Shown: piece after piece, positions 35,697-43,684 of the stretch | How the letters are laid out: the number at the start of each line of letters is the position of its first letter | Position numbering within the stretch: the stretch's first letter is position 1 | Assembly: GCF_001571405.1 (NCBI RefSeq) | Contig: NZ_BCNX01000008.1 | Coordinates: 1-64,000 of the forward strand | Direction of reading: 5' to 3' | Source of the DNA: Methanoculleus thermophilus | GTDB lineage: Archaea; Halobacteriota; Methanomicrobia; Methanomicrobiales; Methanoculleaceae | Length of the DNA stretch: 64,000 nucleotides | Notes under the pieces: model-generated | What the model saw: only the letters and a program-made list of their open reading frames with translations | Databases searched by the model: none | Told to the model about the DNA's origin: nothing | Position numbers and translations under genes: made by a program

Positions 35697-35930
35697 TCAG
35701 TCCCTCCGCAGGAGAACCGAGTCTTCGATCCCCTTACATCTACACTGCGGCAAATTTTGATCCAGCCGTCTCGACGAGACCCGACCGCGAAGAATATCTC
35801 GATCAACGGCGTCAGGCCCCCTGCTCTTGCCAATTCTTTCACACCCTGCCGTCCGGGTTCGCATGCTCACATGCCCGAGAATTGCATCAGGGCCACCAGG
35901 GAATGCTCTCGTTTTGATGTTTCGGTGCAT
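35697..35930 (-). CDS. Short frame behind structured leader D, possibly frameshifted
   Basis: 77 codons with GGAGGAAAGCAA directly before the ATG and a stop 2 nt before the next gene, so translation is likely. The N-terminus MHRNIKTRAF matches the MNGKVRTRAF of the short gene at 44825-44929. After this point the product is basic and unlike a signal peptide, whereas the +1 frame reads SLVALMQFSGM. A frameshift early in the gene is therefore possible. Confidence 0.4.
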   Translation of the reverse strand: MHRNIKTRAFPGGPDAILGHVSMRTRTAGCERIGKSRGPDAVDRDILRGRVSSRRLDQNLPQCRCKGIEDSVLLRRD

Positions 35931-35933
35931 TTG

Positions 35934-36040
35934 CTTTCCTCCATCGTATTACCCGGAGGCAGACGGAGCATACATCCTCTTTGCCTCCGGGCGTGTGGGG
36001 CTCTATCATCCGGACGTGTGGGGCTCTATCATCCGGGCGT
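35934..36040 (-). ncRNA. Structured leader D (candidate translational switch)
   Basis: On the sense strand CCCGGAGGCA (35991-35982) and TGCCTCCGGG (35961-35952) form a perfect 10-bp stem with a 20-nt loop. The CCTCC of its 3' arm could instead pair with the GGAGG Shine-Dalgarno 12 nt further on. The block before the stem (CGGATGATAGAGCCCC) matches leaders A-C. Lies between promoter copy 3 and the first ORF. Confidence 0.6.
35992..36037. repeat. Tandem 23-bp duplication in leader D
   Basis: Two adjacent 23-base units (each beginning CGTGTGGGGCTCTATCATCC) differ only in the last base. They duplicate the segment just before the leader stem. Confidence 0.85.
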
Positions 36041-36105
36041 CAACCGTGGATGGGGGGACCCCACGCATCACAGGATACTAATTCCAGTATCCACGATGGA
36101 GACGT

Positions 36106-36153
36106 CAACGCTCCTGTATAAACAATTTCTGTGACGCGTATCTACACGTCGGG
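36106..36153 (-). promoter_or_regulatory. Shared promoter cassette, copy 3
   Basis: Sense: ACGTGTAGA, 6 nt, TCACAGAAA, TTG, TTTATA, 4 nt, AGCGTTGA. Transcribes leader D and the operon 35930-34067. Confidence 0.8.
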
Positions 36154-36269
36154 CCTGCCGGATTGAATCTAACTGGGAAAACGCCACACCAAGCCGCGAA
36201 CCAACGCCGCGCAGAGTGACCCGGGGCAAGTGCCATGCCGCCGGGGTCTCATCGCATGGTAGAACTCCT

Positions 36270-36730
36270 TCACGGCCACGCTGTCACAACCAGGTAGTAT
36301 GCCCCTTCGTACTCCAGGTGTGGGTAGACCCATGTCTCCCGGCCGGGGCCGTAGGCGTCCTGGAGCGCCCTGCTCTCCGCGTAGGAGACGTTGGTTCCCC
36401 CGATGACACGCTGGCTCCGATCTCCCCACTCCCACGCCGAAGGGTTGCGCTCCTTACCACGGATGACCGCATCGAGCGCCGGATGCTGCTCGAAGTCCTG
36501 CTCGGTCAGGGGGACGACCACGTTCTCTCCTGGTGTCGTCTGCTCCATGACGTAGAGCATCGGCTGTTCCCCAGAACTCTCGTGAGCGTAGAGGGTGAGG
36601 GCGTCGGCGAGCATGAGGCCGAGCGCGACCGCGACGATGCCGGCAAGACCGCAGGTGACGATTATCCCCGCCGTTTTGAGCCGGTTGCCGGGTTTATGAC
36701 CTTCTTCAATTCCTGCACCTCTTCAAGCAT
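36270..36730 (-). pseudogene. Membrane-anchored paralogue of the upstream gene, with a frameshift
   Basis: An ATG one base after the upstream stop reads MLEEVQELKKVINPATG and then hits a stop. The next frame supplies the missing span (LKTAGIIVTCGLAGIVAVAL) and continues to 36270. One base is missing near 36680. The C-terminal domain (PLTEQDFEQHPALDAVIRG; VYPHLEYEGAYYLVV) is clearly paralogous to the 36732-37133 product, so the repaired protein would be a tandem duplicate of about 153 residues. Confidence 0.6.
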
Positions 36731-36731
36731 C

Positions 36732-37133
36732 CTAATGGATCAGAACACGGGTAGCATAGTATACTCCGTCGTACTCGAGGATCGGCGCATTCGCCGTATA
36801 CACACCAAACGACTCGGTGAGCGCGAGGCATTCGGCCCCCGTCATCGGGACCGGCGTGGATGCCGGCACGTTGGGGTTGCTGCCGGCCTCCCGGATCGCG
36901 GTGGCAAGAACCGGGTGCTGCTGCAGGTCCCGGTCGGTCAGACGGATGACGGATGCGTTCTGCAGACCCTCTTCCCCGACCACCTCCACAACCAACATTT
37001 GCGGCGGACCGTCGACTCCCGTGATCAGGGTGACGAAGGTCGTAACTCCGAACATGACCGCCGCGACGAGGAGGACGACGCCGATGAACGCAACGATTCC
37101 TATGATGATCAGGCGCTTTTTGTCAGGTTCCAT
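36732..37133 (-). CDS. Single-span membrane protein, family with 'QHPxLxxAIR' domain
   Basis: 133 residues from the ATG at 37133 (GGGAGGAGATTGC upstream). An in-frame ATG at 37178 would add MCGICPACVNMGGDC but lies before the Shine-Dalgarno. One N-terminal span (IIIGIVAFIGVVLLVAAVMF) is followed by an extracytoplasmic domain with RLTDRDLQQHPVLATAIREA and PILEYDGVYYATR. First gene behind promoter copy 4; the next gene is its paralogue. Unknown function. Confidence 0.7.
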   Translation of the reverse strand: MEPDKKRLIIIGIVAFIGVVLLVAAVMFGVTTFVTLITGVDGPPQMLVVEVVGEEGLQNASVIRLTDRDLQQHPVLATAIREAGSNPNVPASTPVPMTGAECLALTESFGVYTANAPILEYDGVYYATRVLIH

Positions 37134-37213
37134 GCAATCTCCTCCCATATTGACGCAGGCCGGACAGATCCCGCACATCGGGGCACCGATTCCGGCAGCT
37201 ATCGGTGAGAGCT

Positions 37214-37260
37214 CGACGTCCCTCTATAAACGATTTCTGTCACGATCATCTACACGTCGG
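37214..37260 (-). promoter_or_regulatory. Shared promoter cassette, copy 4
   Basis: Sense: ACGTGTAGA, 6 nt, TGACAGAAA, TCG, TTTATA, 4 nt, GACGTCGA. Drives the paralogous pair 37133-36270. Confidence 0.8.
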
Positions 37261-37340
37261 GCCGCCTCAAGCCTGTTTGCTCCCGGCGCAAGGCGCGGCG
37301 GGCGAAACGAGGGTATGAAGGGATGATAAAAGAGGGGTGT

Positions 37341-39722
37341 TCAGAGGTTGTGCGCGGGGACGCACCGGTTCTTCCCCGCATACGGCACGACCGGGCCGTG
37401 GAGTTCAATCCCGAGCGCCTCCCGGAGGACGTCCTCGATCGTCTCCACGGTCACGAACGTAAGATCGCTGCGGACATCCTCGGGGACGTCCTCGAGATCC
37501 CGCTCGTTCTCCCGCGGGAGGATGACCGTCTTGATCCCGGCCCGGTGGGCCGCAAGGACCTTCTCCTTGATCCCGCCGACGGGGAGCACCGCGCCGGAGA
37601 GGGTCACCTCGCCGGTCATCGCGAGCGTCGGGTCGACGGCTCTCCCGGTCACGAGGGAGGCGAGGGCCGTCAGGATGGTCACCCCCGCCGACGGCCCGTC
37701 CTTCGGGGTCGCCCCCGCCGGGACGTGGATGTGGATGTCGCTTGCGAAGAAGTCGAACCCTGTCGTGATGGTCGCGAGCCGTGAGCGGATCAGGCTGAGC
37801 GCAATCTGGGCCGACTCCTTCATCACGTCGCCGAGCTGCCCCGTCAGCGTCAGTTTCCCTTTGCCGGGCATGAACGTCCCCTCGATGAAGAGGATGTCCC
37901 CGCCGACCGGCGTCCAGGCCAGGCCCGTGACGACGCCGGGCGGGTTCTCCTTCCTCGCCATGTCCGGCCGGACGGTCTCCCGGCCGAGGATCTCGGGGAG
38001 CATATCGGCCGTCACGACGACCGGGAGATCGACGCCTCCCGAGACGACCTTCGCCGAGACGTACCGGGCAATCCGGGCAAGCTCCTTTTTGAGCGTCCGG
38101 ACACCCGCTTCCCGGGTGTAGCGGTCGATGATCGCCGCGATGGCCCCGTCCTCGATCCGGAGATGATCCGCGGTCAGGCCGTGCTCCTCGAGGGTCTCCG
38201 GGATGAGATGCTCCTTTGCAATCGCAAACTTCTCTTTCTTCGTGTAGCCCGAGATCTCGATGACCTCCATCCGGTCGAGGAGCGGCGCCGGGATCGTCGA
38301 GAGACTGTTTGCGGTCGCGATGAAGAAGACGTTCGAGAGATCGTAGGGGACCTCCAGGTAGTGGTCCGAGAACGTGCTGTTCTGCTCGGGATCGAGGACC
38401 TCGAGCAGAGCGCTTGCCGGATCGCCGGAGTAGGAGACGGCGAGCTTGTCGACCTCGTCGAGGACGAAGACCGGGTTCAGCGTCCCGGCACGCTTCATCC
38501 CCTGGATGATCCGGCCGGGGAGCGACCCGACGTAGGTCCGCCGGTGCCCGCGGATCTCCGCCTCGTCCTTGACGCCGCCGAGGCTGATCCGGACGTACTT
38601 CCGGCCCAGCGCGTCCGCGATGCTCCGCCCGAGGCTCGTCTTCCCCGTCCCGGGCGGGCCCACGAGGAGGAGGATCGAGCCCTGCTTCTCCTCCTTGAGC
38701 TTCATGACCGCGAGGTGCTGGATGATCCGCTCCTTAACCTTCTCAAGGCCGTAGTGGTTGCTCTCGAGCACCCGGCGGGCCTCCTCGATATCGATGCTCT
38801 TCTTCTCGACCGTCCAGGGGAGATCGAGCAGGAGGTCGAGGTAGTTCCGGATCCCCTGGCTCTCGTGGTGCTGGCTCCCGCCCGACTCGAGTTTCCTCAG
38901 TTCGGCAAGAGCCTTCTTGCGGACCTCCTCGGGCATCGTCGAGCGCTCGATCCGCTCCCGGTAGCCTTCCTCGCCGGACGAGCCGTCGCCCCCGTTGAGT
39001 TCCTCCTGGATCACCCGGAGCTGCTCGCGGAGCATCGCTTCGCGGTTCGCTTTTCCGATCTTCTCGGAGGCCTTTCTCGCCACCTCGATCCGGAGGTTGA
39101 TGCTCTCGCTGAGGTCCACCAGGAGCCGGAGGAAGGCCGTATAGCGCTCCCTGACGGAGACGGTCTCGAGGAGAGACTGCTTCGCGGCAACCTCCACCGG
39201 CATGAAGGGCACGACGAACGCCATGATCTGGTCGACGGACCCCATCCTGTCGACGGGCCGGGTGAACTGCTCGGAGCCCTGGAAGTTGGCGCTGATGTCG
39301 TGGACGGCTGCTTTGATCTCTGCGAGCATCTTTTCTCGGGTCTCCTCGTCGATATCCATGATGTCCGGGAGGGGTTCGAAGGCGGCGTAGAACTGCCCGT
39401 CCCTCTCCGAGACGGCCACGGCCTTCACCCGGCGGACCGCCCGGGCAAAGACCAGGTAGCCGTCGTCCGCAGGCTGGGCGTGCGTGACCATGAGGAGGTT
39501 GCCGGTCGTGTACAGCCCCTCGGCCGGGATCTCTGCAGGCGGGGTGCCGCCCTTGACGGTCAGGCCGACGGCGGAGGCCGATCCGTCGCTCTTCATGGCG
39601 GCGATCAGCAGCTCGCCCAGGGCCGTATCGACCTGGAACTTCGTCCGCGTCTCCGGGTAGACCACGGTCTCGAAGAGCGGTATGACAATCGTCTCGTTGC
39701 TGTCAGCGTGTGGTGAGTGCAT
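37341..39722 (-). CDS. lon: ATP-dependent protease Lon, bacterial-type LonA
   Basis: 793 residues from the ATG at 39722, which has GGAG 5 nt upstream. The N-terminal substrate-binding domain is about 1-205, with Walker A VGPPGTGKTSLGRSI (about 355), Walker B VFVLDEVDKL and the catalytic Ser/Lys dyad in PKDGPSAGV and GGIKEKVLAAHRAGIK. No membrane span is present, so this is the soluble bacterial LonA and not the membrane-bound archaeal LonB. That suggests old transfer from bacteria, as known in other methanogens. An operator-like site shared with the upstream marR gene precedes it. Confidence 0.97.
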   Translation of the reverse strand: MHSPHADSNETIVIPLFETVVYPETRTKFQVDTALGELLIAAMKSDGSASAVGLTVKGGTPPAEIPAEGLYTTGNLLMVTHAQPADDGYLVFARAVRRVKAVAVSERDGQFYAAFEPLPDIMDIDEETREKMLAEIKAAVHDISANFQGSEQFTRPVDRMGSVDQIMAFVVPFMPVEVAAKQSLLETVSVRERYTAFLRLLVDLSESINLRIEVARKASEKIGKANREAMLREQLRVIQEELNGGDGSSGEEGYRERIERSTMPEEVRKKALAELRKLESGGSQHHESQGIRNYLDLLLDLPWTVEKKSIDIEEARRVLESNHYGLEKVKERIIQHLAVMKLKEEKQGSILLLVGPPGTGKTSLGRSIADALGRKYVRISLGGVKDEAEIRGHRRTYVGSLPGRIIQGMKRAGTLNPVFVLDEVDKLAVSYSGDPASALLEVLDPEQNSTFSDHYLEVPYDLSNVFFIATANSLSTIPAPLLDRMEVIEISGYTKKEKFAIAKEHLIPETLEEHGLTADHLRIEDGAIAAIIDRYTREAGVRTLKKELARIARYVSAKVVSGGVDLPVVVTADMLPEILGRETVRPDMARKENPPGVVTGLAWTPVGGDILFIEGTFMPGKGKLTLTGQLGDVMKESAQIALSLIRSRLATITTGFDFFASDIHIHVPAGATPKDGPSAGVTILTALASLVTGRAVDPTLAMTGEVTLSGAVLPVGGIKEKVLAAHRAGIKTVILPRENERDLEDVPEDVRSDLTFVTVETIEDVLREALGIELHGPVVPYAGKNRCVPAHNL

Positions 39723-39736
39723 GGTGACTCCAATCA

Positions 39737-39761
39737 TTTAGTTTGAATTTACCTAACAATT
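39737..39761. promoter_or_regulatory. Operator-like site at lon, matching the marR upstream site
   Basis: TTAGTTTG, 2 nt, TT, 1 nt, ACCTAAC occurs here and at 40209-40229 in the same arrangement (plus strand). It lies between a TATA-like GTAATTTTTTG and the lon start, so a bound repressor would block initiation. Confidence 0.6.
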
Positions 39762-39776
39762 CGTCCGGGCAAAAAA

Positions 39777-40196
39777 TTACCTGACCTTCCGGAGGATCTC
39801 GATCAAGAGATCCACCTCGTTCTCATCGAGTGCCTGCACAATCCTCTCGATCATACGATGGAGCGCATTCTGCTCGGCGTTTGCTATCATCCGCCCCTTC
39901 TCGGTCAGGCGGATGTAGGCCATCCTCCCGTCATCGGGGCACTTCTGCCGATAGGCGCACTCCATCCGGACGAACCTATCGACCATCTCCGTGACGGTGG
40001 GTTTCGAGTTGTTGGTGATCTCGGCGAGTTTGCTGAACGTCAGGTCGTGATGCTTCTCGATGACTTTCAGGTAGGCGATCTGTTTTGCCGTCAGATTGTT
40101 GAGCCCGCATTCGGCGGCGATCTCGCGGGTGCATTCGTTCTTGATAGCGATCAGGCGATCAAAGACCTCGAAGAGATGCTCAACTCTCGCCGTCAT
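39777..40196 (-). CDS. MarR-family transcriptional regulator
   Basis: 139 residues with the winged-helix core at about 30-100 (LTFSKLAEITNNSKPTVTEM; wing: CPDDGRMAYIRLTEKG). MarR proteins are usually dimeric repressors released by small ligands. The palindrome GGTTAG/CTAACC just upstream of its own start and a matching site upstream of lon point to autoregulation and control of lon. Confidence 0.9.
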   Translation of the reverse strand: MTARVEHLFEVFDRLIAIKNECTREIAAECGLNNLTAKQIAYLKVIEKHHDLTFSKLAEITNNSKPTVTEMVDRFVRMECAYRQKCPDDGRMAYIRLTEKGRMIANAEQNALHRMIERIVQALDENEVDLLIEILRKVR

Positions 40197-40207
40197 GGTT
40201 GATGCAA

Positions 40208-40232
40208 GTTAGTTTGGTTAGACCTAACCTTA
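40208..40232. promoter_or_regulatory. MarR operator-like palindrome upstream of marR
   Basis: GGTTAG, 2 nt, CTAACC is a perfect palindrome within GTTAGTTTGGTTAGACCTAA. It covers the stretch from the TATA-like TTTAAGG to the expected transcription start of marR. Confidence 0.65.
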
Positions 40233-40274
40233 AAGGTTGTGATCGGGGGAGGGTGCACTCTGGAAGCATACGTC

Positions 40275-40967
40275 TCAGTTGATGAGGGTGTTCCCCTCCA
40301 GGGGGCGGAAGGGTTCGCGAGAACTGTCTCGGTGATAGATCCTTGGTTCTACGGGGATGATCCCGGTCTTTCCCGGCGGGATCCGCTCCATGATCGAGAT
40401 GTGGTAGTCGGGCCTCCCCTCGCCGGATATGGTGAAGTTGATGCTGACCAGGATGGGCTCAGGATCGTCCGATACGGGGCGGAGCGAATCCGGGACGATG
40501 ATGTATGGAGAGGCATTCCCCGCTTTCGAGAGGCGTGAGAGTCCCGGCACAAACCCGCTCGCCGCTATCTCCTCACGCGAGACCTCTCTTAAGAAACCCC
40601 CTGAGTGAGCGGCGGAGACATCCGTGAGATCCGCACCGGGGAGACGCAGTCCAAGCATCTCCCCATTCTCTGTCCTAACCGGGAGAGTCGTACAGTTGTC
40701 AGAGGTCATCCACCGGAGGTCCTCTCCGGAAAAGACCGGTGAACCGCCGACTGCAGGGAGGGGAACGACAAACTCCGTGATCGGATCTCCCCGGTAGCCG
40801 GACAGCCCGGTAACGGAGACGGCGTATGAGTAATCCCAGGAATGCTCCGACATCATCCGGGTCTGATGATAGTGGACGAGAATGTTTCCGCCGATGGCGA
40901 CAATCGCGATGGCGAGAAGCGAGACAACAACGACTTTGGCGAGAAAGGAAATTATCGAGGGAGCCAT
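40275..40967 (-). CDS. Membrane-anchored protein, paralogous family member 1
   Basis: 230 residues with an N-terminal span (VVVVSLLAIAIVAIGGNILV) and an extracytoplasmic beta domain. The landmarks YAVSVTGLSGYRGDPITEF, PVFSGEDLRWM, ADLTDVSAAHSG and SIMERIPPGKTGIIPVEPR recur in the 41043 and 42100 products. Follows its paralogue by 75 nt, behind promoter copy 5. Unknown function, probably cell envelope. Confidence 0.7.
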   Translation of the reverse strand: MAPSIISFLAKVVVVSLLAIAIVAIGGNILVHYHQTRMMSEHSWDYSYAVSVTGLSGYRGDPITEFVVPLPAVGGSPVFSGEDLRWMTSDNCTTLPVRTENGEMLGLRLPGADLTDVSAAHSGGFLREVSREEIAASGFVPGLSRLSKAGNASPYIIVPDSLRPVSDDPEPILVSINFTISGEGRPDYHISIMERIPPGKTGIIPVEPRIYHRDSSREPFRPLEGNTLIN

Positions 40968-41042
40968 CTTCCATTCACTTCCTGATCCGCAGGACTGCGG
41001 CGCTCACGATCCACCATGAGATTCTCCGCACGGGACCGTCCA

Positions 41043-41717
41043 TCAAAGGTGGATACCCCCGGGAATGACGTGGTATTCGGCCGGGACCGGGACGAAGCCG
41101 GACTCTGTGCTCGAAACGGCCGTATTCACCGTCGCCGTCCAGGTATCCTCCTCTATCAGGTATTTCATGCCCCCGCCGCCCCGGTACTCGAGGTCAAACG
41201 AGATCGATGTGGCGTTCTCCGGCGGCGAGACGAAGCCGTCGAGGAAGACGACGGTGGTGTAGGTCCCGCCCGAGCTCCGGGCGAACTCGGCGACGCTCAC
41301 GTTGTCCGGGGTCGCGAGGGCCGGTACGAGTAGCCGGGGTTCTTCTTTCGTCTCGAACTCGCCGGTCGGTCTGGAGATATCCTGCGCGTAGTCCTCCGTC
41401 GTCGTGAACGCGATCATCTTCCCGTACGGCGTCTCCCGGATCGCCGTCCTCCACCCGGCGGGCTGGAGAACGCTGGACGACTCGAAGATCACCAGCTCGC
41501 CCTCCGCGTTCGCCGGAACCGGGATCATGACCGTGGCGGTGCCGTTCACGGCGAGATCGGACAGACCGGTGATCTTGATCATGTAGGAGTCGTTCGGCAT
41601 GGTCGTCTCGACGAACGCGGGAAGAAGAAGGAGCAGGAAGATCACCGCGGCGAGGATGGTGACCGCTATCAGCAGGTTCAGTAAGGTTTTTTTGGTATTG
41701 GTACGCTGTTCGCCCAT
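41043..41717 (-). CDS. Membrane-anchored protein, paralogous family member 2
   Basis: 224 residues from the ATG at 41717; a GTG six codons earlier is in frame. N-terminal span LLIAVTILAAVIFLLLLLPA, then the family pattern SYMIKITGLSDLAVNG, ELVIFES, GWRTAIRETPYGKMIAFTTT. First gene behind promoter copy 5; its leader can form a CCGGA-AGG/CCTCCGG stem, a weak version of leaders A-D. Confidence 0.7.
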   Translation of the reverse strand: MGEQRTNTKKTLLNLLIAVTILAAVIFLLLLLPAFVETTMPNDSYMIKITGLSDLAVNGTATVMIPVPANAEGELVIFESSSVLQPAGWRTAIRETPYGKMIAFTTTEDYAQDISRPTGEFETKEEPRLLVPALATPDNVSVAEFARSSGGTYTTVVFLDGFVSPPENATSISFDLEYRGGGGMKYLIEEDTWTATVNTAVSSTESGFVPVPAEYHVIPGGIHL

Positions 41718-41773
41718 CTCCCCACCATCACCCACCGGAGGGGCCCCGCCTTCCGGGATCTATGCATGAGAAG

Positions 41774-41820
41774 TCAACGTCCCCCTATAAACGATTTCTG
41801 TCACGATCCTCTACACGTTG
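41774..41820 (-). promoter_or_regulatory. Shared promoter cassette, copy 5
   Basis: Sense: ACGTGTAGA, 6 nt, TGACAGAAA, TCG, TTTATA, 4 nt, GACGTTGA. Drives 41717-40275. Confidence 0.8.
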
Positions 41821-42099
41821 AGGCATTCTGATCATTTTGCCCCCGGAAATGCGCCTCCGCCGATCCGGGAGACTCGCTGTCCCGGCCGATGGAAAACTTG
41901 CGCTGTCAAGCGAACAGCCGGCATCAGGGGCAAAGGCTACCAGAAATAAACGATTCTGGCATTCTCCGGATTCACGCACGCTCATGCCTCTTCAAGGGCT
42001 CAAGAAGATTTCCGGTTGCGGGACCTGGGCATCCGGAAAAGGGATTTGAAAGCCCACCGGCGGTCCCTGAACGCAAATTTGCTTTTCACTTCGCATGCA
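41821..42099. other. Intergenic spacer, nothing recognised
   Basis: Between the end of the third paralogue and promoter copy 5. Plus-strand frames here lack Shine-Dalgarno sequences, domains and neighbours in the same direction. Confidence 0.4.
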
Positions 42100-42807
42100 T
42101 TAGAACTCGCTTATCGGAACCCAATTTCCACCACCCTCGTACCTCGCAGCATGAACGTTTACCGGGATCGCTCCGCGAATGTCAGGAGGAACATGCTCCA
42201 GAATACTCACCCGGAACGTATCTCCCGATATAGAATGATGGATTCCCTCAGATACGGTTAACTCCAGGCTAACGGCAACATCTGTTGCATTCGCATTCAG
42301 AGGCACAAGATCCTTCGGGAGGAAGAGGACCGATGTGTATCCGGACCCATCCTGCGTGCTGGAATTCCATCCTGCAGAGGAGTTGAGACCGTCACGCATG
42401 AGCGGGGAGAGAGACTCATTCTGAGGGTCTGTCAGCCTTAGCTCACCGGGATCAAAATTTTTGAAAAATTCTGCGTGGACATCAGTAAGATTCGTACCGA
42501 CCGATTGAAAAGCAAGCATTTTGCCATAGGGGGTTACGACAATCACCGATTTCCAGTTGCCGAATTGCCTGTACTGGAGTTCTTCTTCCGAAAAAACCAG
42601 CTCCCCGTCCCTCATAGGCATCGGCACGATAATATCGGTGACCGGTTCGTCGATATAGTTGGAAAGGCCGCCTATTGTGACCGTATATCTGTAATAGCCC
42701 GGGTTTGAGTTAATCCAGGCAACTCCGAACAGGGTAAGGAAGAACATAAGAATGACGGTAACTGCAGCCGCCAAAAATAGAATTTTGAGTTTAGTTAAGG
42801 ATGCCAT
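42100..42807 (-). CDS. Membrane-anchored protein, paralogous family member 3
   Basis: 235 residues. N-terminal span ILFLAAAVTVILMFFLTLFG; the family landmarks YYRYTVTIGGLSNYIDEPV, ELVFSEEELQY, TPYGKMLAFQSVGTNLTDV and SILEHVPPDIRGAIPVN align with the 40275 and 41043 proteins. GGAG precedes the ATG. It lies behind leader B and a degenerate promoter, downstream of the protease operon. Confidence 0.7.
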   Translation of the reverse strand: MASLTKLKILFLAAAVTVILMFFLTLFGVAWINSNPGYYRYTVTIGGLSNYIDEPVTDIIVPMPMRDGELVFSEEELQYRQFGNWKSVIVVTPYGKMLAFQSVGTNLTDVHAEFFKNFDPGELRLTDPQNESLSPLMRDGLNSSAGWNSSTQDGSGYTSVLFLPKDLVPLNANATDVAVSLELTVSEGIHHSISGDTFRVSILEHVPPDIRGAIPVNVHAARYEGGGNWVPISEF

Positions 42808-42867
42808 CGTGTCTGTGCTCCATGGGTCGATTCAGGGACGGGTAACATAGTACTTCCTTCAGTCTCT

Positions 42868-42945
42868 TTCTTCGGAGGCAGGAGAGGCATTCCTTCAAAC
42901 ATGGGAAGAGCACACGTTCCCATTGCCTCCGGGCATGCGGGATGT
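42868..42945 (-). ncRNA. Structured leader B (candidate translational switch)
   Basis: Sense: TCCCGCATGCCCGGAGGC leads to a 45-nt loop and GCCTCCG; arms are 42931-42925 and 42879-42873. Inside the loop ATGGGAA/TTCCCAT can form a 7-bp hairpin. Block order and spacing match leader A although much of the loop differs. Unlike A, C and D it lacks a nearby GGAGG, so the switch half may be degenerate. Confidence 0.5.
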
Positions 42946-43123
42946 TCACCCGGACGTTTGGCAAACCGGCGGGGTGAACTTCCGCACCGGTGCAGACGAC
43001 GCCCGCGGTACCCACGATTGTCCACTTGGACATTTCAAGATAAACCGTTTATGGGACAAACACCATTTTGAAGCCTACCTCTATAGGAAAAAACAGGCTG
43101 CGGCCCTGGGGATTGTGACCTCC

Positions 43124-43672
43124 TCAAGTTGCACCGCATAGACGCATCCACCTTGAGAGATCCGTTTGAGAATCAAGGATCAGCTCCGGCGGAGAGATGA
43201 ATACCGTGAACTTCACCGGGATATCCTCAATTCCCATCTCCCTTGCCCGCTCATCAAGCATCGTATACACTGCCTCTATCGAAGAAACATTCTTTGGCGG
43301 AGGCGGGCCGTTCCAGATACTCACCCGGAGATACCCGTCAATGTCGTAGCCGAAACCGATGAGAGAGCCGTTGGGATAGAGGTAGCGTTCCCGTATCTGA
43401 TCTCCCATGGCGGCGGTGAAGTACTCCAGGTTTGCGCCCTTCCCGCCCTTCGAGATGGGGAGCCCTCCGAGCGTGACGATGACGGGCTCCCTCTTGTTCA
43501 GGCTGGCTTTGAGGTGACCTATGTCCGGGTCGGTGAAGACTGGTTGAAGCTGTCCGGATACCCCGGCAGATGTTGCCGACCTCTGATCCCGGAAGTCTTC
43601 AAAGAGGTACACTCCTGTAGAGAGGCTAAATACAAGGACGAAAAATAAAATTGGGGCTGAAAATTTACTCAT
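43124..43672 (-). CDS. Anchored protein homologous to the prodomain of the adjacent protease
   Basis: 182 residues with an N-terminal span (APILFFVLVFSLSTGVYLF). Residues 50-165 align with the N-terminal domain of the S1-type protease just upstream: YLYPNGSLIGFGYDIDGYLR against YLYPDGPIIGFGYDIEGYVG, and AVYTMLDERAREMGIEDIPV against EIYTMLSEEAKKSGVGDIPI. No protease domain follows. Starts 12 nt after the protease gene. Likely an inhibitor or chaperone of the protease. Confidence 0.72.
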   Translation of the reverse strand: MSKFSAPILFFVLVFSLSTGVYLFEDFRDQRSATSAGVSGQLQPVFTDPDIGHLKASLNKREPVIVTLGGLPISKGGKGANLEYFTAAMGDQIRERYLYPNGSLIGFGYDIDGYLRVSIWNGPPPPKNVSSIEAVYTMLDERAREMGIEDIPVKFTVFISPPELILDSQTDLSRWMRLCGAT

Positions 43673-43684
43673 GTCTATGCATCC

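Noticed and set aside
37134-37178. N-terminal extension MCGICPACVNMGGDC with a CxxC pair
   Set aside because: It lies upstream of a proper GGGAGGAGATTGC ribosome-binding site for the ATG at 37133 and would be untranslated.
41889-42233. 114-codon plus-strand frame
   Set aside because: No ribosome-binding site, no domain, antisense to a real gene end.
43020-43060. Promoter cassette upstream of leader B
   Set aside because: A TATA-like GGTTTATC is present, but the upstream blocks do not match; treated as degenerate or a read-through region.
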